Source: Goleter apudmare HA4340-LM2 (GTDB lineage Bacteria; Cyanobacteriota; Cyanobacteriia; Cyanobacteriales; Nostocaceae). Taken from it: a stretch of 64,000 nt of DNA. Location of the stretch: the NCBI GenBank assembly GCA_019359495.1, contig JAHHHF010000084.1:1-64000 (forward strand), given 5' to 3'. Under the pieces are notes generated by a model, which worked only from the letters and a program-made list of their open reading frames with translations, was not told the DNA's origin and searched no databases. Within the stretch, counting starts at the first letter, position 1; every line of letters starts with the position of its first letter. Shown here in pieces: positions 35,150 to 43,754 of the stretch. Position numbers and translations under genes: made by a program.

Positions 35150-35476
35150 GTGTTAAGGACTCTTTTGGTGATTGCCATTGGTTTCTTACCGTCCCTGTTT
35201 TCCCTGTGGATAATTCGTAAATCTCATTTGCGGACACGTTCACGGATGAGGCAAACAGCCATGAACTTGCAGGGGGTACGTGTCAGGCAACACATCAGAC
35301 AGCTAGAAGGTGATCGCTACTATCTCGAAGGAGTAGGCTACCTCGTTGGCGACATCAGCTGCAAATTTAATGCTCGTTCTGGCTACATCCGTTGTGCGGT
35401 TAATCCCGACGGGCCATGTCAGGAATGCCGTCATTATGAACCAAGGGAATTTGCTACTAGCGAAAATAAAGCTTAA
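35150..35476 (+). CDS. DUF6464-like membrane-anchored protein
   Basis: A 108-residue protein from GTG 35150. An N-terminal hydrophobic segment (LLVIAIGFLPSLFSLWII) is followed by a basic stretch and a small domain YLEGVGYLVGDISCKFNARSGYIRCAVNP, ending CQECRHYEPRE. The pattern agrees with my memory of the cyanobacterial DUF6464 family; function unknown. Four Cys residues in the small domain suggest metal binding or disulfides. Convergent with the M48-like gene, 32 bp away. Confidence 0.65.
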   Translation: MLRTLLVIAIGFLPSLFSLWIIRKSHLRTRSRMRQTAMNLQGVRVRQHIRQLEGDRYYLEGVGYLVGDISCKFNARSGYIRCAVNPDGPCQECRHYEPREFATSENKA

Positions 35477-35508
35477 AAGTCCTCACTTTCTCACATACCC
35501 ACAGCCAG

Positions 35509-36414
35509 CTACCAAGATGACATGAAATTCCAATCTGCGGCATCTTCTGTATTGACTGCTGTATCTTCTGGCGGCGCTGAATTTTCAGCCTGCATTAATT
35601 TCTCATATTCTCCAGAATCAATCCACTTTAACAACTCAGCCGCTCGCATCACAGCCCAGGGAGATTGGCGCTCCATAAAGCTAAATATCTTGGTGATTTG
35701 ATCAAAGCTATCAAGATTGATATTAGTAAATTCACGAGCTTGAGCTTGAAAATCGGCAATTGTCTCTGCATTTAAGTGATCATCTGGTAAGCCAGCCAGC
35801 TTCATGAGTGCGGTGATTGCCACATTAACATCCTGACATGTTAACAAACCTGCGCGATCGCCTGTGAATCTAGACATCATAATCCAGTTATCAAGAGCTA
35901 CTTCCATACCACCGGTTGCCAAACCCCCTAAACCCAAGGTACTACTGTTGATGATATTTTTTACAAGTGGCATTACATGTGCAATTTGCTGGTAGGCTAT
36001 GTATCTACCTTTAATCCGAGCCACCTCATGCCCCAATGCAAATAATAATTCTTCAGGGGAGTACCATTCCATTGCCTCTAAATTCACACCCACTGCCGGC
36101 TTTTCCATACCCATAGCGTAGGTTTGAATATGTCCTGTACCTCGAAACAGGTATAGTTCTGGCTGTGGAGCACAATCCAGAATCTCACAGGTTTCTAAAA
36201 ATGCATCATGCAATTGAGGAAAATTTCGCTGTGTCACCCTAAATTCGCCACCAACGATTTGCATCCTTACTAAGCGATCAATTCCATACTCGGTTACTTT
36301 CTTCATTAATAAAGGCAACCCTGGCACTTTATTGAGAGTATTGAAAGCTTGCTGATCAAAAGGGTGTTGGTAACTTGCTGTTTTTAGCCCGACCAATATT
36401 TTTTTTGCCATCAA
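35509..36414 (-). CDS. M48-like metalloprotease homologue, probably inactive
   Basis: A 301-residue relative of cyanobacterial soluble M48 peptidases: YQHPFDQQAFNTLNKVPGLP at the start and WYSPEELLFALGHEVARIKG at about 118-136. The zinc motif HEXXH is HEVAR (129-133), the second His being Arg. The third-ligand region, normally a Glu two to four residues before ADR, reads MSRFTGDRAGLL with Arg in that place. So two of three zinc ligands appear lost, and catalysis is unlikely. It ends an apparent operon with the DUF2358 and GHL10-type genes (gaps of 43 and 12 bp). Confidence 0.75.
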   Translation of the reverse strand: MMAKKILVGLKTASYQHPFDQQAFNTLNKVPGLPLLMKKVTEYGIDRLVRMQIVGGEFRVTQRNFPQLHDAFLETCEILDCAPQPELYLFRGTGHIQTYAMGMEKPAVGVNLEAMEWYSPEELLFALGHEVARIKGRYIAYQQIAHVMPLVKNIINSSTLGLGGLATGGMEVALDNWIMMSRFTGDRAGLLTCQDVNVAITALMKLAGLPDDHLNAETIADFQAQAREFTNINLDSFDQITKIFSFMERQSPWAVMRAAELLKWIDSGEYEKLMQAENSAPPEDTAVNTEDAADWNFMSSW

Positions 36415-36457
36415 TCCTCATGTTTATTTAGTAATATATTTAAGATGAATAAAATCA

Positions 36458-36877
36458 TTATCCCTTTTGCAGAAACTGTCTTAAAATCTCTGCTGGCTTT
36501 CGATCCCAAGTATCGATATGCTCATATATCAAACCATTTTGATTAAATTTGTATGTCGAATAACCATTAAAAAATATCTTCGCTTTCCAGGGAACCCGCA
36601 ACACACCACGCACTGTCCACTTTGCTAAAATAGTATCCCTACTTGAGTGCTCCACTTCATGGACATCAAAGTGAATTTGAGTAAAAAATAGTCGAGCGTG
36701 AAATCGTAAAGTCCAAAATATAATGCGATAGTTAAATTTATATTTGAATTTGTTTACCGGATCTCGAAAGTAAATATCCTCTGTATATATGTCATAGGTG
36801 ATATCCTTCTCAAAAAGTGTCGGTAAATCGTTTTCGAGTGTCTTAATTACCTCAGCTACCTGGAATTTAGTTTCCAT
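36458..36877 (-). CDS. DUF2358 (NTF2-like fold) protein
   Basis: A 139-residue protein of the DUF2358 family, found in cyanobacteria and plastids, probably with an NTF2/SnoaL-like fold. Signature parts are the Leu-rich first helix, DIYTEDIYFRDPVNKFKY and WTVRGVLRVPWKAKIFFNG, then YKFNQNGLIYEHIDTWDRKP. Function unknown; such folds often bind small hydrophobic ligands. Middle gene of a three-gene minus-strand unit. Confidence 0.8.
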   Translation of the reverse strand: METKFQVAEVIKTLENDLPTLFEKDITYDIYTEDIYFRDPVNKFKYKFNYRIIFWTLRFHARLFFTQIHFDVHEVEHSSRDTILAKWTVRGVLRVPWKAKIFFNGYSTYKFNQNGLIYEHIDTWDRKPAEILRQFLQKG

Positions 36878-36889
36878 ACACCTTACCCT

Positions 36890-38044
36890 TTAAAAAAGAT
36901 TTCTAAAAAACCTCTCTACCTGTTGCCAAAGTGAGGTTGACCTGCTGTTGCTTAAACCAACACCACTCAAATCTGACAAAGTAGGAAATGACGCAGATTT
37001 AGCATAAGGGCCATTTCGCAACACTTTTGCTAAAGCGTGATTATGCTCTCGCAAACCTTCGTAAAAAAAGAATACCTCTCCTCTAATACCTCGCTTGCGG
37101 TTGCATTCAATTACCTGTACAAGATATTTAGGGTCAATGCAGTAAGAACCCAACTTCATCAGAATTCCTGGCGCTAACTTCGGCAATGTCGCATCTGTAA
37201 ATTGTTCGGCTACCAATTTATTCACAATACATTTGTAGCTGCGGAAGTCGCGGCGATAAATCTGTGGGTGAATCAGATCAACAATTCCCCGATTCAACCA
37301 GGTGGCTGAGTCTTGTAGATATTCTTTTAATCCCCAATCGTAGATACTGGGAGACATCGACACCAGTAAGTTAGGATTAACAGCTTTGACTTCTTGGTAC
37401 AGACGCGCTAAAAAGTCAGTGAGCAAGTCAGCACGCCATTGTAACCATTGCTGGGCTTTGGGGTTTTGTGGCGGATTTTGATTAAACTGCTGGCGATAGC
37501 GTGCGACAGTGTACTGATCATAGCCTCCTTCACAGGGTAATGCTGGGAAGCGATCGTCACCCTGGATGCCATCAACATCATAATTCCTGACAACCTCCAG
37601 TACCAAATTCAACAGAAATGCCTGCACTTGGGGATCAAAGGCGTTCAACCACTCAAAACCATTTTTCTTGAGTAGCTTACCATTGCAGTCACGGGCTGCC
37701 CATTCTGGTTTTGTTTGTAACAGCAGACCACCATTCAAGTTGTAAGAACTGGCGAAACCATATTCAAACCAAGGAATAACTTTTAGCCCTACCCGCCTGG
37801 CTTCAACCACTACTTCTGCTAAAGGGTCGCGTCCTCTAAAGCTGGGGTCAATTTCGACACCAAAGGTTTGCTGCATTGTTGGACTAGGATACAGAGTTAC
37901 CGCCTTGTTCCAAACCACAGGAAATACGACATTAAATCCTGTCTCAGCCAGGAAATCCATCGCTTCCACTATGCGTTGCTTCGACTGGAGAACCTTGCTA
38001 TCAGTGTTTGTTAGCCAGACACCACGCGTTTCTATTAAGGCCAT
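36890..38044 (-). CDS. GHL10-type (DUF187-related) glycoside hydrolase family protein
   Basis: A 384-residue TIM-barrel protein of the glycosyl-hydrolase-like 10 group: ETRGVWLTNTDSKVLQSK at the start, FNVVFPVVWN, the block KVIPWFEYGF, and DVDGIQGDDRF near residue 167 where family members have catalytic acids. Substrates are poorly known; some relatives act on peptidoglycan or polysaccharide. No signal peptide is visible, unlike many bacterial homologues, so the site of action is unclear. First gene of the unit with the DUF2358 and M48-like genes. Confidence 0.85.
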   Translation of the reverse strand: MALIETRGVWLTNTDSKVLQSKQRIVEAMDFLAETGFNVVFPVVWNKAVTLYPSPTMQQTFGVEIDPSFRGRDPLAEVVVEARRVGLKVIPWFEYGFASSYNLNGGLLLQTKPEWAARDCNGKLLKKNGFEWLNAFDPQVQAFLLNLVLEVVRNYDVDGIQGDDRFPALPCEGGYDQYTVARYRQQFNQNPPQNPKAQQWLQWRADLLTDFLARLYQEVKAVNPNLLVSMSPSIYDWGLKEYLQDSATWLNRGIVDLIHPQIYRRDFRSYKCIVNKLVAEQFTDATLPKLAPGILMKLGSYCIDPKYLVQVIECNRKRGIRGEVFFFYEGLREHNHALAKVLRNGPYAKSASFPTLSDLSGVGLSNSRSTSLWQQVERFFRNLF

Positions 38045-38352
38045 TTACGTATTTAAAAACGATGCGTGCGATCGCCATGTTTAATTTACCACCAGACGAC
38101 TATACCGCGCTTTCTTCTCTATATAAATACCATAAGTAACTAAACTTAGTGCCATTCGGCTAGGATGCCAGAGTTTGTCATGTTTCATGCCAGATTTTTT
38201 TACAAACTACCCAAGAAAGATTTATTGCAGATATTTACGCAAAAAATGTCCCGATAATCTTTCCTTTTAACAGATGTTAGCGTAGACAGCAAAACATAAT
38301 AATTACATGATTAAATACTTAAATCGTCTTTGATTGAGAGCGAGAATAATTA
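38045..38352. other. 308-bp divergent promoter region
   Basis: Spacer between the GHL10-type gene and the plus-strand hydrolase. It has one HIP1 octamer near 38069 and AT-rich segments fit for promoters. No ORF, RNA gene or repeat is evident. Confidence 0.5.
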
Positions 38353-39219
38353 ATGACACCTGTAACTCCACCTGCTTGGACGCACGGATATATTACTACC
38401 AATGGCGTCAAACTACACTACGTCACTCAAGGCAAAGGTGCTTTGATGTTGATGTTACATGGATTTCCTGAATTTTGGTATTCTTGGCGACATCAAATAC
38501 CAGAATTTGCCCAAAATTTTCAAGTCGTCGCCCTCGATTTGCGTGGTTACAACGATAGTGATAAACCAAAAGATAAATCTGCTTATGTGATGTCTGAATT
38601 TGTGAAAGATGTTGAGGGGGTGATTAAGGGTTTAGGACATGAAAAATGTATTTTAGTTGGACATGATTGGGGAGGAGCGATCGCCTGGAATTTTGCTTAT
38701 GATTATCCCCACATGGTAGAGAAATTAATTATACTCAACCTACCCCATCCAGCAAAGTTTGCTCAAGGTTTACGTACTTTCCGCCAACTATTACGTAGTT
38801 ATTACATTTTCGTATTCCAGCTTCCTTGGCTACCAGAACTACTCATAAAATATTCAAATTATCAAGCAATAGCCACAGCTTTTCAAGGTATGGCAGTTGA
38901 TAAAACTGCTTTTACTCAAGCTGATATTGATACTTTTAAAGCTGCTGCTGCCAAACCTGCTGCCTTGACTGCTATGTTAAATTATTACCGTAATATTTTT
39001 GGGCAAAGAATACTAAATAAAAATTGGCCGATTTTGGCAATACCAACGCTAATGATCTGGGGCGAAAACGATACCGCTCTTGGGAAAGAACTCACATACG
39101 ATACACAAGCTTATGTCAGAGAATTTCAACTTAAATATATTCCTAACTGTAGCCATTGGGTACAGCAAGAACAACCAAAGTTAGTCAATCAGTATATGCG
39201 AGAATTTTTAGGTATTTAA
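38353..39219 (+). CDS. Alpha/beta hydrolase, epoxide hydrolase-like
   Basis: A 288-residue hydrolase with features of soluble epoxide hydrolases and haloalkane dehalogenase relatives: HGFPEFWYSWRHQIP at 36-50, LDLRGYNDSDKP at 61-72, and the nucleophile elbow GHDWGGA with Asp105 instead of Ser. The acid is in WGENDTALGKE and the base His in CSHWVQQEQP. An Asp nucleophile and HGFPE oxyanion segment favour an epoxide hydrolase; substrate unknown. ATG 38353. No operon partner. Confidence 0.88.
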   Translation: MTPVTPPAWTHGYITTNGVKLHYVTQGKGALMLMLHGFPEFWYSWRHQIPEFAQNFQVVALDLRGYNDSDKPKDKSAYVMSEFVKDVEGVIKGLGHEKCILVGHDWGGAIAWNFAYDYPHMVEKLIILNLPHPAKFAQGLRTFRQLLRSYYIFVFQLPWLPELLIKYSNYQAIATAFQGMAVDKTAFTQADIDTFKAAAAKPAALTAMLNYYRNIFGQRILNKNWPILAIPTLMIWGENDTALGKELTYDTQAYVREFQLKYIPNCSHWVQQEQPKLVNQYMREFLGI

Positions 39220-39485
39220 AAAATCAATATTTATTTTTCTAGAGTGCGATTGATTCAGGAGCGATCGCATATTAAATTTTGCTGACAAATTATGCAGAAG
39301 CAAAATTTTCTTAATAAGATGTAACAGAAATTTAATCCTACTATCTACATCCTAAAACCAGTAGCAACAGTAGTTTGACCATTATCACTAATTTGTGTGC
39401 AAAATCAACATCTGCCAGTAATTTAGTGAGATAATATAACTGTGAGGAAAAGAACGGACAAAACTTGATTACAAGGGGTAAATTT

Positions 39486-39941
39486 ATGAAATTCAAGTTA
39501 TTAGCAGCTCTTGCCTTAGCAACTCCCCTATTGCTCATTAACTCAGTACAAGCCGAGAATCCCCAAGATTTACAAAAGTTATTAGAAACTGGGGAATGTA
39601 TCGAGTGCAATCTATCAGGAGCAAACCTCAGTAGTGCTCATTTAATTGGTGCAGACTTAAGAGGAGCAAATCTTCAAAAAGCGAATCTTACCCATGCTAA
39701 TCTTGAGGGTGCAGACCTAACAGGTGCCAACTTGGAAGGTGCTAATTTAACTTCAGCGCACATAACCAATGTCAATTTAAAGCAAGCTAATCTCAATAAT
39801 GCCAATTTAACCCGTGCTCAAATCTACGATTCTAATGTATATCAAGCATCAATGAACAACCTCACAATCACAGATGCTGAAATATATAACACCGGAATCG
39901 GCATTGGTGGAGAAGACGCAGAAATTCCCGATTGGGATTAA
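39486..39941 (+). CDS. Exported pentapeptide-repeat protein
   Basis: A 151-residue secreted protein starting at ATG 39486 (an earlier in-frame TTG at 39465 is rejected). A signal peptide MKFKLLAALALATPLLLI ends with VQA before the mature chain. About 15-16 A(N/D)L-x-x pentapeptide units (for example LSGANLSSAHLIGADLRGAN) predict a right-handed quadrilateral beta-helix. Two Cys in ECIECNL precede the helix. Many such proteins of cyanobacteria lie in the periplasm or thylakoid lumen; function unknown. The preceding spacer is AT-rich. Confidence 0.85.
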   Translation: MKFKLLAALALATPLLLINSVQAENPQDLQKLLETGECIECNLSGANLSSAHLIGADLRGANLQKANLTHANLEGADLTGANLEGANLTSAHITNVNLKQANLNNANLTRAQIYDSNVYQASMNNLTITDAEIYNTGIGIGGEDAEIPDWD

Positions 39942-40738
39942 GCTAAAGGCTGAGGTAGGTAAATCTGAATTAGCATGAATTAGCTTTTAGTTGATTATTA
40001 TCCCTAAAACCACCTCTATAGGGTTAATTCACATCTGAGGGATGGAGAGAGTCAGGACTTACGCAAGTGTGACAGGGAAGACATAAAATTAAGCTTGTGG
40101 TAGACACTTTAGTGCCGCCAAGAAGCGATAAATCGCTGAGTACAAGCAAAAATTATGGTGGGGCCTTGCGTAAATCCTACTCTTTTTCAGATAAGTCCAC
40201 AAAAAATGTTTTCCTCTTTTCCATCGTTAAACTTAAAGCAGTCATCTATATCACAAAAAAGCCTTTATGTCTAGTCCTGATAAACACATAAAAACTTTTA
40301 TTACTGATTAATATCAATACCAATAGGCTAATTGGCGATCGCAGCTTAAGATAGCTTTAATATTCAAATAAAATCAGCGTTCAAGCTTGTATAAATGAGA
40401 AGTGAACTGAACTTCTGCATGATTTGTAATTTAAATGGGTGTGATGATGGGTAACTGACATGGCATGGGATAATAGCGAGCTGAGGATTCCAGTTGATTT
40501 AAAAAAAACAGAACTCAGAAAGCAGATTTTAAAACTTCCTGCCGCCTTCTGACTTCTATCCCCCTACTGAATTTTCTACCTTGTAGTTGATGAAGTAGTG
40601 GTTAAGGGGCAATTATGGTGATAGGACACTAAAACCCTTTTGTACCCAAAACTCAGTTGTGCTGATGCTCTCACGGCATCGCCTAATCAACAGCCTTTTG
40701 GTAGTAACTGTCCGGATTAGACAAACTCAACTAATTTA
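39942..40738. other. 797-bp gap containing a small inverted-repeat element
   Basis: Besides the element at 40054-40178, the gap is AT-rich with no convincing gene; 40097-40291 lies across the element and 40460-40552 is a 30-codon ORF without ribosome-binding site. No tRNA or known RNA motif was seen. Confidence 0.5.
40054..40178. mobile_element. MITE-like element with 13-bp terminal inverted repeats
   Basis: AGGACTTACGCAA (40054-40066) and TTGCGTAAATCCT (40166-40178) are inverted repeats with one mismatch, enclosing about 100 bp with no ORF of its own. Size and termini fit a miniature inverted-repeat transposable element, mobilised by a transposase elsewhere. Target-site duplication is not obvious by eye (a C/T-rich context on each side). 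Half of the left end recurs at 34276-34293. Confidence 0.6.
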
Positions 40739-40750
40739 ATGGGAGCGAAA

Positions 40751-41188
40751 ATGCCAGAATCAGAATTTACAGAAACCAAATCTCCAGAAACAACAGTGCC
40801 AGATATCAACAACCAAACAGGAACCATAACCAAGCTCCAGCCTCCGGCCCAGTCTCAAGAGGAATGGCTAAAATACGGAGAGCAAATTTCTGCTTTTTTA
40901 GGCACGCTACCCGAATATCTGGGAAACTTCTTTAATCAGTATAAACAGCCCCTGATTTCTGTTGGCCTAATTGTGGGAGCGATTGTCGCTGTTAAGGTAC
41001 TCCTGGCAATATTGGATGCTTTGAACGATATTCCTTTAGTAGCACCGACCTTTGAGTTGATTGGTATTGGTTACTCTGCCTGGTTTGTTTATCGCTATTT
41101 ACTCAAAGCCTCAACCAGACAAGAGTTAACTCAGGAAATTACAACACTCAAATCACAGGTTGTCGGCAAAGAAATTTCAGAATCCTAA
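40751..41188 (+). CDS. CAAD-domain (CURT1-like) membrane protein
   Basis: Residues 55-145 match the CAAD domain: EYLGNFFNQYKQPLISVGLI, LLAILDALNDIPLVAPTFEL, and GIGYSAWFVYRYLL, with two membrane segments flanking a short turn, and an amphipathic C-terminal helix. The domain was named for its appended form in some cyanobacterial aminoacyl-tRNA synthetases; the stand-alone protein is the homologue of plant CURT1, which bends thylakoid margins. GGGAG at 40741-40745 favours ATG 40751; an ATG at 40739 in the same frame would add four residues. Confidence 0.9.
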   Translation: MPESEFTETKSPETTVPDINNQTGTITKLQPPAQSQEEWLKYGEQISAFLGTLPEYLGNFFNQYKQPLISVGLIVGAIVAVKVLLAILDALNDIPLVAPTFELIGIGYSAWFVYRYLLKASTRQELTQEITTLKSQVVGKEISES

Positions 41189-41194
41189 TTTGTA

Positions 41195-41217
41195 CAGACG
41201 TAGCAATGCTACGTCTG
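41195..41217. repeat. Perfect 11-bp palindrome between convergent genes
   Basis: CAGACGTAGCA, one A, and TGCTACGTCTG. It lies 6 bases after the CAAD gene stop and 18 bases before the SLH gene stop, where a bidirectional terminator is expected. It resembles the palindrome at 29646-29674. Confidence 0.75.
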
Positions 41218-41235
41218 CACTCTTCATAGTCAGGC

Positions 41236-42330
41236 TCATCGAGACAAACGTACAATGTTTTGAGATGGAATTTCCTCCAATCGCCCCATTCGTACCAAAG
41301 CTTGATGAATCATTGCAGCTACCTCAGCGCGGGTAGCTTCTTTATTAGGAGCAAAAACTTTCGAGTCAGGATAGTTAACTACAAGGCCATTAGCCGTAGC
41401 CGTCACTATTTTATCGATAGCATATTGAGGAATATCTTTAGCATCTATGTAGCTTGTTAAAGCTTGATTTGCGGAAATAGATGTTTTCAGATTTAATCCA
41501 CTCACAAGGGCTACTAAAACTTGCACGCGTGAAATCTTTTGTTCCGGTTGAAAGGTTTTGTTAGGGTAGCCTGTTAAAAAACCAGTACTAACAGCATGGT
41601 TAATTCCTGGAGTTGCCCAAAATTTTGCTGTGAGATCTTGAAATGCGTAGACATCGAGTGGCTTGTCTTCAGACATCGCCTTCTCACCAACTTTCTTGTC
41701 AAAGGCTTGTTGTAAAATAGCTGCAAATTCAGCACGGCTAACGGGCTGATTCGGTCGAAAAGAATAATCAGAAAACCCCTTGATAATACCACGGGAAGAA
41801 AGAACGTTAATAAAACGCCGACCCCAAAAATCAGCAGGTACATCAGTAAAGGCGATAGGCGGCGGAATCGTTGACTTTTTCTCGGAGGGAGTCACCAGAG
41901 AAAACGGTTGTTGAATAGCATTCGCAGTAGAGGGTACAGGTGTCAACACTTGTAGAGTGTCAGATGGATCTGTGTTAATTGCTGGTAGTTTAGGAGTAGG
42001 ACTTACCTGCTCAATCACAGATGGATAGGAGCTAGGCTCAACCACAGGTGCAGATGGAGACGATGGCAAGGCATTGGCGTTAGAACCGATATTTGGCTCT
42101 ACCATAGGAACCGGGGAAGACAAGGCTGGATTTGGCTGAATACTGGGTGATAAAACTGGCGATGGTGACGGTAGCAGCATATTTAAATTCCAGCCGGAAT
42201 CCCTACGGGTAAATGACCAAACTAAAATTGCTCCAACCGTTGCGAAGGCAACCAAAATGGCTATAAATTCATCAAAGCCAAGGGCAGTTGTTTGAGATGA
42301 CTTAGGATCAGGAGGAGGTGTATTTGTCAT
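41236..42330 (-). CDS. SLH-domain protein with N-terminal membrane anchor
   Basis: A 364-residue protein. One transmembrane segment at about 21-41 (DEFIAILVAFATVGAILVW) is followed by a long Pro/Ser/Val-rich linker (to about 165). The last ~200 residues hold three S-layer-homology units, e.g. GRRFINVLSSRGIIKGFSD and YSFRPNQPVSRAEFAAILQ, then PNKTFQPEQKISRVQVLVAL and VFAPNKEATRAEVAAMIHQ. SLH domains bind secondary cell-wall polymers or, in cyanobacteria, peptidoglycan; with the anchor it may tie membrane to wall. Convergent with the CAAD gene. Confidence 0.9.
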   Translation of the reverse strand: MTNTPPPDPKSSQTTALGFDEFIAILVAFATVGAILVWSFTRRDSGWNLNMLLPSPSPVLSPSIQPNPALSSPVPMVEPNIGSNANALPSSPSAPVVEPSSYPSVIEQVSPTPKLPAINTDPSDTLQVLTPVPSTANAIQQPFSLVTPSEKKSTIPPPIAFTDVPADFWGRRFINVLSSRGIIKGFSDYSFRPNQPVSRAEFAAILQQAFDKKVGEKAMSEDKPLDVYAFQDLTAKFWATPGINHAVSTGFLTGYPNKTFQPEQKISRVQVLVALVSGLNLKTSISANQALTSYIDAKDIPQYAIDKIVTATANGLVVNYPDSKVFAPNKEATRAEVAAMIHQALVRMGRLEEIPSQNIVRLSR

Positions 42331-42485
42331 CGTAATTACCCAGCTAGTAGTAAAATTTGTATCTAACCAAATTAATTAAGCCATAAAAGGCCCTTCTACA
42401 CCATAGCTACCATTAAATGTCCACAAAAAAATTTTATATTTCCTAAGCAAATAACAACACCAGTAATTAGTTACAGTTTTCATAA

Positions 42486-43031
42486 CTATTTTAAATCTAG
42501 TAACCCTTCTTCCTTCAATTTAGGATTAAAGCGAATTTGCATCCGCAAACCACGAGTTTCTAATTCAGCTAAGATTTCTACTTCTACTCTCCGTGCCACA
42601 TTTTTCAAAATTTTCATTTGTGTCAATTCATCATTGACTGGATTTTGATAATTTTTCCTTTCTTCAGAGGTCATTAATAATCTAGTATCAATAGGATGTG
42701 TCCATTTTTTCTTGTTATCTCCATTGCCCAAAGGAACACTATTGTTTTCGGCAATCCAGGCATTTTCAATGCTTTCTAAAATCGCACGGCTAGGGCGTTC
42801 AATAGCCTGAACTTTCAGCCAATAACACTGTTGTGGCTGACGTATTAAATGCTGTTTGAGACTAAGATAAACATCGCGGGAATAACCTATAAATTGGAGC
42901 ACTTTCTCTTGATCAAAAATCGCATATGCTCCAATTTTGCCTTGCAACTTATCAGGCAATTGACCACACTCGTCAATATAAGGGAGATATTCCAAAGTTG
43001 CCAAAGCTGCAACATGAGTTTCAGTAGACAT
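42486..43031 (-). CDS. GIY-YIG-like nuclease family protein
   Basis: A 181-residue protein whose first half resembles a GIY-YIG domain: KIGAYAIFDQEKVLQFIGYS (about 31-50) shows GAY for GIY and FIG for YIG, followed by Arg51 and SLKQHL. A later Glu/Asn-rich segment AWIAENNSVPLGN is at the position of the metal-binding Glu. The second half is charged and helical. Relatives in cyanobacteria and plastids have no settled role; nuclease activity is a guess. It lies 106 bp downstream of the next gene on the same strand. Confidence 0.75.
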   Translation of the reverse strand: MSTETHVAALATLEYLPYIDECGQLPDKLQGKIGAYAIFDQEKVLQFIGYSRDVYLSLKQHLIRQPQQCYWLKVQAIERPSRAILESIENAWIAENNSVPLGNGDNKKKWTHPIDTRLLMTSEERKNYQNPVNDELTQMKILKNVARRVEVEILAELETRGLRMQIRFNPKLKEEGLLDLK

Positions 43032-43137
43032 AAACCAAATTCACAATTTTTTATTACTTTCTCAACAGGTAGTTTCTCAACAAATAATTATTATTGCTCA
43101 GTCAAATTGAACAACAATGACTATAAATATTTAGTAT

Positions 43138-43464
43138 TCATAAGCCAATCTTCCGGTAAATTGCACACAGGCGACTTGGTTTGAATATCTTAGCATTAAA
43201 CATAAAATTTGGTGGTACATTAATGATTACATAATCATCAGACTCATGGTATTGCTCAAACTCTGCTGGCATTCCTTTCGGCGTACTTAAGCTATAGGGA
43301 ATTGGCTGAAAAAATAGTTCTGTAAATTCAAGTTTTCCAGACTGCAACTGTTGAGCAATTTGATTTAAAAAATTTTCGCTCGTCAATAATTGGCAGAGAG
43401 TTTCTTTTGCTTGGACTTCAAGAGTGAAACTGCTATCAAAATTCTGGACAATTTTTAGGGGCAT
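43138..43464 (-). CDS. Conserved hypothetical protein
   Basis: A 108-residue soluble protein beginning PLKIVQNFDSSFTLEVQAKE, with hydrophobic and aromatic patches LEFTELFFQPIPYSLS and DDYVIINVPPNFMFNAK. No family recognised; the pattern suggests a small alpha/beta domain. Same strand as, and upstream of, the GIY-YIG-like gene. Confidence 0.5.
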   Translation of the reverse strand: MPLKIVQNFDSSFTLEVQAKETLCQLLTSENFLNQIAQQLQSGKLEFTELFFQPIPYSLSTPKGMPAEFEQYHESDDYVIINVPPNFMFNAKIFKPSRLCAIYRKIGL

Positions 43465-43695
43465 TTTTCAACTAGTTCTTAACAACTGATTGATGATCAA
43501 GGATGGGTAGGATGTATAGAGTTGCGCTCAATATACCTGTACAAAGCCATATCTTTATGAGTTGCTCAGTTGGCGACCATTACAAAAACCTGAGATGAAC
43601 TTATTAGATTGTAGAACTTTGTGATAGTTTCCGTGCCCATAATTTAATACACTTTGTGATCAGCCTACATGCTATAACTAATCGCTACACAAAAA

Positions 43696-43715
43696 AAGCC
43701 TGCTTTTGCAGGCTT
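43696..43715 (-). terminator. Intrinsic terminator of the cellulose operon
   Basis: AAGCCTGC, loop TTTT and GCAGGCTT form a perfect 8-bp stem. On the minus strand the stem is followed by TTTTTTT (43691-43697 complement), a classical terminator 39 bases after the bcsA stop. Confidence 0.85.
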
Positions 43716-43754
43716 CATTCACAAACAGGGTAGAAAATTGCCGTTATTTGGCTA

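Noticed and set aside
40097-40291. 64-codon plus-strand ORF
   Set aside because: It runs across the right end of the small inverted-repeat element and has no resemblance to known proteins.
40460-40552. 30-codon ORF starting MAWDNSELRIPVDLKK
   Set aside because: No Shine-Dalgarno and too short to judge; kept only as a note.
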